This document shows positions 6,737 through 10,921 of a stretch of 10,921 nucleotides of DNA, one piece after another. The DNA is from Deltaproteobacteria bacterium (GTDB taxonomy: Bacteria; Desulfobacterota; Deferrisomatia; Deferrisomatales; Deferrisomataceae), in assembly GCA_013152215.1 (NCBI GenBank), contig JAADGT010000286.1, positions 1 to 10,921 on the forward strand. The letters run 5' to 3'. The notes under the pieces are model-generated. The model searched no databases and was not told the origin of the DNA. It saw nothing but the letters and a program-made list of their open reading frames with translations. The translations under genes and the position numbers were made by a program. How positions within the stretch are numbered: the first letter of the stretch is position 1; every line of letters begins with the position of its first letter.

Positions 6737-7675
6737 ATGGGGACGAGTGGAGCAAGAAAGATCGTGATTCGGGGCGTAGTGGCAGTGATCTGCATGTCCG
6801 TCGCCACCGTCGCCCACGCGATCCCGGCCCTGCAGTTGTACATTGAGGGCGCCCAGTACGAAAACGGCACTTGGGTCACCAACTCCCATGACTTCAATCT
6901 TTGGGTCGTGGCGAACACAGAAGGAAAAGGATCCATCTATGATGTGAAGCTCTTGACCCATTATTTCGATTTTGATGGGAACACGGCTGGGAATGCCATC
7001 ACATTTGAACGGGTGGACGATACACAAGAGCCTTCGGAACTGAGTGTGTTGTACGCGGGTGCGGGGACGGTCTCGAAAGACACTCCCTACCCGACGGATC
7101 CCAACGGAGGCAGCGAGGCCCCATTGCCATCTCCGAGTATTGCAACCCATGAGGAGGTGCAGGGAGCGGACGAGTTCGACATCCGCTATCTCGGGGACTT
7201 TACCCAGACGGACGATCTGATCGCGGACTTTACGACGGCCTACGATTACGACGGTGACGGTATCGTCGAGATGCACGATCCTGGCGACAGCAACGGGGAC
7301 GGTGACGAGGAGCACGGGGACGATCACCCGAAAAAACATATGGGGAAGGACAAAGACCACGAGGACAAGGACGGGGATTCGAGAATCTCAGGGGAGATAC
7401 GCAAGTACCATGTCACCGTGACCGGATGGGATCGGGTCCATTTCGACGCGTACGACCATTACTATAACGAACAAAACGGTGGGGGGTGCGATCCCAAATT
7501 GCGGTACGTGTTCACTCCTTACAGCCATGACGGAACCGGCGGAGGCAGCGACGCCGAGGATCCGAACCCGGTGCCCGAGCCGGGAAGCCTAATGTTGCTC
7601 GGGACCGGACTGCTGGGATTGGCTGGCATGGCCCGTCGCAGAGCCCGGCAGGGAAAGGCTGGTGCGGGTGCGTGA
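6737..7675 (+). CDS. Secreted PEP-CTERM sorting-domain protein with Ca2+-loop-like and His-rich segment
   Basis: This 312-residue protein has a signal peptide (hydrophobic residues 9-22, likely cut after AHA at residue 28). At the C-terminus is a full PEP-CTERM signal: VPEPGS (279-284), a hydrophobic segment (285-298) and a basic cluster RRRAR (300-304). Exosortase recognises this signal and processes the protein for surface or matrix display. The mature start (PALQLYIEGAQYENGTWV) resembles a family annotated as 'choice-of-anchor' proteins, probably type N; this is from memory. Residues 170-220 are unusual: EF-hand/dockerin-like loops D170-Y-D-G-D-G, D184-S-N-G-D-G and D210-K-D-G-D, with His at 180, 193, 197, 201 and 208. 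The ATG at 6737 has a ribosome binding site (GGAGAGGA, 6723-6730) and is downstream of the sigma-54 promoter. A short basic tail after the RRRAR cluster is longer than in many relatives. Confidence 0.9.
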   Translation: MGTSGARKIVIRGVVAVICMSVATVAHAIPALQLYIEGAQYENGTWVTNSHDFNLWVVANTEGKGSIYDVKLLTHYFDFDGNTAGNAITFERVDDTQEPSELSVLYAGAGTVSKDTPYPTDPNGGSEAPLPSPSIATHEEVQGADEFDIRYLGDFTQTDDLIADFTTAYDYDGDGIVEMHDPGDSNGDGDEEHGDDHPKKHMGKDKDHEDKDGDSRISGEIRKYHVTVTGWDRVHFDAYDHYYNEQNGGGCDPKLRYVFTPYSHDGTGGGSDAEDPNPVPEPGSLMLLGTGLLGLAGMARRRARQGKAGAGA

Positions 7676-7705
7676 GAAAAAGAAGGGATCCCTATAAGTG
7701 AAGAG

Positions 7706-7736
7706 GCCCCTCGGTAGAGAGGGGCTTTTCTTTTTC
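7706..7736 (+). terminator. Intrinsic terminator after the PEP-CTERM gene
   Basis: GCCCCTC (7706-7712) and GAGGGGC (7719-7725) form a perfect 7-bp stem with a 6-base loop, followed by TTTTCTTTTT (7726-7735). It ends the plus-strand unit just before the stop codon of the convergent thioesterase gene. On the minus strand the following bases are not T-rich, so it is probably one-way. Confidence 0.9.
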
Positions 7737-7740
7737 GGCA

Positions 7741-8169
7741 CTACGGTTTCTGCGCTGGCGGACCTCCCTGGGCGCGGGTCACCCGGGTGATCCAGTCCTC
7801 GTCCAGGGGCCGGGGCCTTCCCGTCTGATGGTCGAAGCGCACCTGCACGCTGTCGGCCCGGGCCACCACGCGGCCGTCGCCGGTGCGGGCCTCGTACTCG
7901 AACGACCAGCTCGTCGTCCCCACCCACACCACCCGGATCCCCACCTCCACGGTCTCGCCGTATACCACCGGGCTCAGATAGTCGCATCGGATCGAGGCGA
8001 CCAGGAAGTCGATGTCCCCGATGCCCCGAGCGTCGAGCACCTCCTCGTAGTACCGGGCCCGAGCCGTCTCGAAGTAGGTGAAGTAGACCGCGTTGTTCAC
8101 GTGGCCCAGGGGGTCGATGTCCCTCCACCGCACCTGAATCCTGGCGACCACCGGAAACCGCCCGTCCAT
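7741..8169 (-). CDS. Hotdog-fold acyl-CoA thioesterase (YbgC/4-hydroxybenzoyl-CoA thioesterase family)
   Basis: This 142-residue protein has the family's active-site motif RWRDIDPLGHVNNAVY near the N-terminus. D19 aligns with the catalytic Asp of 4-hydroxybenzoyl-CoA thioesterase, followed by YFTYFETARARYYEE on the long central helix. Such cytosolic enzymes hydrolyse acyl-CoA thioesters; the YbgC group acts on short to medium chains. The acyl substrate cannot be told from sequence. Length is normal for a single hotdog domain. The start is set by a strong Shine-Dalgarno AGGAGGA (complement of about 8174-8180), 5-6 bases before the ATG. It stands alone: convergent with the PEP-CTERM gene and divergent from the chemoreceptor unit. 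A weak sigma-54-like match on the minus strand (8248-8262) lies 80 bases upstream. No functional tie to its neighbours is visible. Confidence 0.9.
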   Translation of the reverse strand: MDGRFPVVARIQVRWRDIDPLGHVNNAVYFTYFETARARYYEEVLDARGIGDIDFLVASIRCDYLSPVVYGETVEVGIRVVWVGTTSWSFEYEARTGDGRVVARADSVQVRFDHQTGRPRPLDEDWITRVTRAQGGPPAQKP

Positions 8170-8235
8170 GACCTTCCTCCTGACGCCGCTGGGGAGCCCC
8201 CGATCCTACCAGAATCGGCCCTTCCTTGCCGCTGT

Positions 8236-8282
8236 TTCTCCGGCTAATGCAAGGGAAGATCCGCGCCGATAACGCCGGAGAA
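8236..8282. promoter_or_regulatory. Perfect 9-bp inverted repeat enclosing the sigma-28-like promoter
   Basis: TTCTCCGGC (8236-8244) and GCCGGAGAA (8274-8282) are exact complements, separated by 29 bases that contain the whole predicted promoter. It could be a two-site operator. It lies between divergent genes, so it could act on both. Confidence 0.55.
8245..8272 (+). promoter_or_regulatory. Predicted sigma-28 (FliA) promoter upstream of the chemoreceptor
   Basis: GCCGATAA at 8265-8272 is an exact match to the flagellar sigma-28 -10 box. CTAATGCAA upstream resembles the -35 box (CTAAAGTTT); TAAT to the -10 is 16 bases against the usual 15. Transcription would start near 8279. Chemoreceptor genes are classic sigma-28 targets, and the next plus-strand gene is one, about 470 bases away. 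Confidence 0.6.
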
Positions 8283-8668
8283 CCGTTCGATGCGCGGTGG
8301 CCGTAGCACCTGGGGGATTTGGACCGCCCTCGGGAGGGAGGTCAGGGCGGCCACGGGGCGTTCATTGGAAGCCCCACTCAGGCTCCGGCGGGGCGGCTGG
8401 CAACAAGGGAAGGTAACTGGCGGGGTCCGGGGCCATTGCCGGCGGCAGGGCCTCGGGGCCTGCTTCCGGCTAGGTGCGAGTGCAGCACCCGATCGCCGCG
8501 CCTTCGCATGCCGTTGCCGAAGCAGCCCCTTCGGACGGAGACAGCGGGTGGCCGGGGAGTTCGGCAAGAGTACAAATGTTCGGGGGGCGCGGCGAGCCAA
8601 GGAGTCGCGCCCGGCACTCCGGCAGGCCCCATGCCCCCCGAGGCCGTGAGGTGACGCCAAAAAGGCGT
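8280..8668 (+). ncRNA. Candidate structured RNA / long leader upstream of the chemoreceptor
   Basis: No convincing protein gene is present, and the one frame with a nearby start (8290-8649) is Arg-rich with poor third-position bias. A series of inverted repeats runs along it: 8324-8330/8344-8350 (7 bp); 8355-8359/8371-8375 (5 bp); 8438-8470, GCCGG and GCAGG paired with CCTGC and CCGGC plus an inner CC/GG (12 bp); 8473-8477/8485-8489 (5 bp); 8511-8538, CCGT-TG-CCGAAG paired with CTTCGG-ACGG (10 bp, one bulge); 8580-8588/8633-8641 (9 bp) with an inner stem 8596-8605/8616-8623; and ACGCC-A5-GGCGT (8654-8668). It starts at the predicted sigma-28 start site. I match it to no known RNA family. It could be a 5' leader of the receptor gene, a separate small RNA, or an old repeat. 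Confidence 0.4.
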
Positions 8669-8679
8669 GGTTATGCTTG

Positions 8680-8721
8680 GAACGCTGGAAAGCAGAGAGG
8701 TCTTCAAGCCTCCTAGCGTTC
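8680..8721. repeat. Intergenic inverted repeat, copy B
   Basis: GAACGCT (8680-8686) and AGCGTTC (8715-8721) are perfect complements, with an inner GAGG/CCTC pair (8697-8700/8709-8712). It shares motif order with the element at 177-239. It ends 18 bases before the ribosome binding site of the chemoreceptor gene. Confidence 0.6.
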
Positions 8722-8751
8722 TGGCGGAAGTTACGGGGAAGGAGAGACGGC

Positions 8752-10818
8752 ATGACGGTCAGGCTCACGTTCCGGGCGCGGTTGGGGATCGTGGTGGCAG
8801 TGGTGCTCGTGGCCTTCGGAGGTTTGGGCGCCGAGGTGTGGCGCACGTTCGGGGACCTCCGCAGCGCCCATGGGCAGACCGAGAGGCTCACCAGCGCGCT
8901 GGACGACCTGAAAGAGACCCAGATCCACCTGCTGGGCCTGGTGGAGGACGTGACGACGGGGCTGTCGTCACGTTCGTTGCCCACGATCCAGGAACACATC
9001 GTCGCTCTGGAGAAGGAACGCAAGGCCGCCCTGGACGAATGGCGGGGCCGTTTGGCCGGCGATGCGGCCGCGGCCGTCGGAAACGCCTCCCAGGCCGTGC
9101 CTCCCGTGGTCAGCCTGCTTCGGGAGTGGATCGCCAGTTGCCAGACCCTGGGGCTGACCGAGGAGGAAGGGATCCGCGGAGAGTTCCGAGAGTCGGCTCA
9201 CCGCCTGGAGCAAGGGCTGGAGGGCGCGCGTTTGATGCAGGCGCTGCTCCAGGTGCGCCGTCGGGAGAAGGATTTCTTCTTGCGGGAGGACCCCGCCTCC
9301 CTCGACAAGCACCGGGAGGCCCTGGGGCATCTGCGCGAAACCATCGAAGGGCTTCCCTACGGCTCCGGGATGCGGTTCATGCCCTTGCTGGATCGGTACG
9401 ACGACGCGTTTCAACGGGCGGCCGAGCTGGTGCTCCGGCGCAAAGATCTCGGGGAGCGCCTGACCCAGGCCGTGGGCGAGTTCCGAAAGGCTTCCAAGGC
9501 CGCCGAGGAGCGGATCGGGTCCCGTCTCGGGGCCATCCGGAGCCGGACGGTGCAGGCCATGGCCCGCACCCAACGCACCGTGGCAGTGGGGGGGGCGGTC
9601 GTGGTGTCGGTGGTGCTGCTGCTGATGGTCTGGATCGGGGTTGGAACGAGCCGGAGGTTGGACCGGACGATCCGACTGTTGAAGGACCTCGCCGAGGGGG
9701 ACGGGGATCTCACCCGTCGTCTGCCCCTGCCGTACCTGGAGTGCTCCCGGATCAAGAACTGTGGTCAAGAGGAGTGCGACTCGTTCGGCAAGAAAGAGGC
9801 GTGCTGGAGCCGGGTGGGGTCCATGCAGCCCGTGCGAGAGCAGATCCGGTGCCCCGGGGTCCTCTCTGGCAAGGTGAAGGACTGCTCGGAGTGCCCCGTG
9901 TTCCAGGGGGCCCAACGGGACGAGTTCGACGAGCTCGCCAACTGGTTCAATATCTTCGCGGACAAGATCCGGTACCTGGTGGGGCAGGTGAAGACCTCTG
10001 CGGGCGAGATGGCAGCGGTGTCCGAGGAGCTGTCGGCCACCACCACCCAGATCGCCGCGAGCAACGAACAGGTATCCCACCAAACCCAGGCCCTGGCCGC
10101 CAGCGGAGAGGAGATGGGGGCCACGGTGCGGGAGGTGGCACAAAACGCGGCCGCCGTGGCCCAGGCGGCCGATTCGGCGAGCGCATGCGCGTCGGATGCA
10201 GCTCGTATGGTCCGGGCCACGGGGGAGGCGCTCGAGCAGATCGCGGCCACCGTTGCCGAGGCAGGTGGCGTGGTGGAGGGGCTGGGAGCCGAGGCGGAAA
10301 AGATCGACACCGTGGTCCGGGCCATCGAGGACATCGCGGACCAGACGAACCTGCTGGCATTGAACGCGGCGATCGAGGCGGCCCGGGCGGGGGAACACGG
10401 CCGAGGGTTTGCGGTGGTGGCCGACGAGGTGCGGAAGCTGGCCGAGAAGACCGTGAAGGCCACCCAAGAGATCGGGCATACGATCTCCGGCATCCAGCGG
10501 GAGGCCGGCCGGGCCGTGGAGGCCATGGGCAAGGGGGTCGCAGGGGTTCGGGAAGGGCGGGAGCTGGGGCAGAAGGCCGCGGCTGCCATGGCCAAGGTGG
10601 AGCACGAGGTGGCCGGGGCTGCGACCCAGGTCCAGCAGATCGCCGCGGCCACCGAGGAACTCACGGCCACGATCCAGAACCTGACCACCGGCCTCGATCA
10701 GATCGCCCACGGCGTGGGGGAGAACACGCGGGCAGGGGAAGAGGTGGCCCGCACGGCCGACACGGTGGCTCGAAAGGCCGACGACCTGCGGCACCTCACG
10801 GAGCGGTTCCGGACGTAA
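8752..10818 (+). CDS. Methyl-accepting chemotaxis protein with Cys-rich insert in the HAMP connector
   Basis: This 688-residue receptor has a first membrane helix (about residues 11-29), a ~245-residue periplasmic all-helical region and a second membrane helix (277-298). The periplasmic part contains RREKDFFLR (170-178), a motif typical of HBM-type sensor domains. HAMP starts normally (RRLDRTIRLLKDLAEGDGDLTRRLP, 301-325). It is then interrupted by ~60 residues with seven cysteines (C331, C337, C342, C351, C367, C378, C381; pattern NCG..EC..FG, CW, RCPG, DCSECPVF) before resuming at RDEFDELANWFNIFADKI (389-406). The signalling domain carries the conserved hairpin tip DQTNLLALNAAIEAARAGE (530-548), which binds CheA/CheW. 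No CheR pentapeptide tail is present. ATG 8752 is chosen over an upstream in-frame ATG (8677) because AAGGAG lies at 8739-8744 and the membrane helix then sits at the N-terminus. Confidence 0.95.
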   Translation: MTVRLTFRARLGIVVAVVLVAFGGLGAEVWRTFGDLRSAHGQTERLTSALDDLKETQIHLLGLVEDVTTGLSSRSLPTIQEHIVALEKERKAALDEWRGRLAGDAAAAVGNASQAVPPVVSLLREWIASCQTLGLTEEEGIRGEFRESAHRLEQGLEGARLMQALLQVRRREKDFFLREDPASLDKHREALGHLRETIEGLPYGSGMRFMPLLDRYDDAFQRAAELVLRRKDLGERLTQAVGEFRKASKAAEERIGSRLGAIRSRTVQAMARTQRTVAVGGAVVVSVVLLLMVWIGVGTSRRLDRTIRLLKDLAEGDGDLTRRLPLPYLECSRIKNCGQEECDSFGKKEACWSRVGSMQPVREQIRCPGVLSGKVKDCSECPVFQGAQRDEFDELANWFNIFADKIRYLVGQVKTSAGEMAAVSEELSATTTQIAASNEQVSHQTQALAASGEEMGATVREVAQNAAAVAQAADSASACASDAARMVRATGEALEQIAATVAEAGGVVEGLGAEAEKIDTVVRAIEDIADQTNLLALNAAIEAARAGEHGRGFAVVADEVRKLAEKTVKATQEIGHTISGIQREAGRAVEAMGKGVAGVREGRELGQKAAAAMAKVEHEVAGAATQVQQIAAATEELTATIQNLTTGLDQIAHGVGENTRAGEEVARTADTVARKADDLRHLTERFRT

Positions 10819-10860
10819 CGAGTGTCGCGTTTCCGAAATTTCGTGCTTTTCCCAGGGGGT

Positions 10861-10875
10861 GGGGCTGGGGGCCCC
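10861..10875 (+). other. GC hairpin after the chemoreceptor gene
   Basis: GGGGC (10861-10865) and GCCCC (10871-10875) pair around TGGGG. Only TCCTT follows, so it is at best a weak terminator. It abuts the second copy of the direct repeat. Confidence 0.3.
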
Positions 10876-10921
10876 TCCTTCGCTGAACGGCCTCGCAGGG
10901 GCCGCCTCGGCACGGTCCGCT
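10875..10921. repeat. Direct repeat copy 2 (pairs with 1-47)
   Basis: This is the second copy of the ~47-bp sequence, same orientation, with 44 of 47 bases matching. It is cut by the window end at the point where copy 1 runs into its long hairpin, so whether this copy also carries the hairpin cannot be seen. Confidence 0.85.

Noticed and set aside
6507..6767. Open frame of 86 codons bridging the TPR and PEP-CTERM genes
   Set aside because: It has no clear ribosome binding site, and it runs through the sigma-54 promoter and into the PEP-CTERM gene in another frame.
8290..8649. Open frame of 119 codons after the sigma-28 promoter
   Set aside because: Its ATG has GGAGA 8 bases upstream, but the product is Arg-rich without a family, third-position GC is well below that of the real genes here, and the region is full of inverted repeats.
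8677..8751. Upstream ATG (8677) as start of the chemoreceptor
   Set aside because: It has no good ribosome binding site and adds a charged stretch encoded by the inverted repeat at 8680-8721. ATG 8752 has AAGGAG at proper spacing.
8667..10886. Long plus-strand frame of 739 codons over the chemoreceptor
   Set aside because: Its product is Gly/Arg/Pro-rich low complexity. The other plus frame encodes a clear chemoreceptor over the same bases.
1..10921. CRISPR array, transposase, integrase, rRNA or tRNA genes
   Set aside because: None found on reading both strands. The repeats present are few, irregular and not spaced like CRISPR.

Overview
This is a GC-rich bacterial chromosomal segment. The gene content is a LarE/LarB pair, a PEP-CTERM surface protein beside a TPR lipoprotein, sigma-54 and sigma-28 type promoters, and a chemoreceptor with a Cys-rich insert. 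That combination suggests a motile Gram-negative of the former Deltaproteobacteria (Desulfobacterota/Desulfuromonadota-like). The assignment is an inference; no rRNA or other marker gene is present.

Layout. Positions 1-314 are non-coding and rich in repeats: one copy of a ~47-bp sequence that recurs at the very end of the window, a long GC hairpin, a 63-bp imperfect inverted repeat and a short tandem repeat. Positions 315-1822 hold a two-gene overlapping operon: a small membrane-anchored protein of unknown function and an exported thioredoxin-fold (TlpA/redoxin) protein with a large unrecognised C-terminal domain. After a hairpin-rich gap (1823-2144), larE and larB (2145-3850) overlap by 4 bp. 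They make the dithiolated precursor of the nickel-pincer nucleotide cofactor; larC and larA are not in the window. Positions 3851-4185 carry a predicted sigma-54 promoter for a 774-residue TPR lipoprotein of the PEP-CTERM-associated PrsT type (4186-6510). A second, closer-to-consensus sigma-54 promoter (6673-6688) precedes a secreted PEP-CTERM protein with Ca2+-loop-like and His-rich segments (6737-7675), which ends in a clear intrinsic terminator. A hotdog-fold acyl-CoA thioesterase lies on the minus strand (7741-8169). A 580-bp gap without a convincing gene follows. It holds a sigma-28-like promoter enclosed by a perfect 9-bp inverted repeat, then a run of about seven hairpins, some 10-12 bp long. 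A chemoreceptor (8752-10818) follows, whose HAMP connector is split by a ~60-residue, seven-cysteine insert.

How the parts fit. The TPR lipoprotein and the PEP-CTERM protein probably form one sigma-54-controlled surface/exopolysaccharide module, as known for PrsK/PrsR-type PEP-CTERM systems; the exosortase itself is not here. This block also looks less GC-rich than its neighbours. The chemoreceptor fits flagellar sigma-28 control, but its long structured leader is unexplained. That leader and the Cys-rich receptor are the most novel-looking items in the window.
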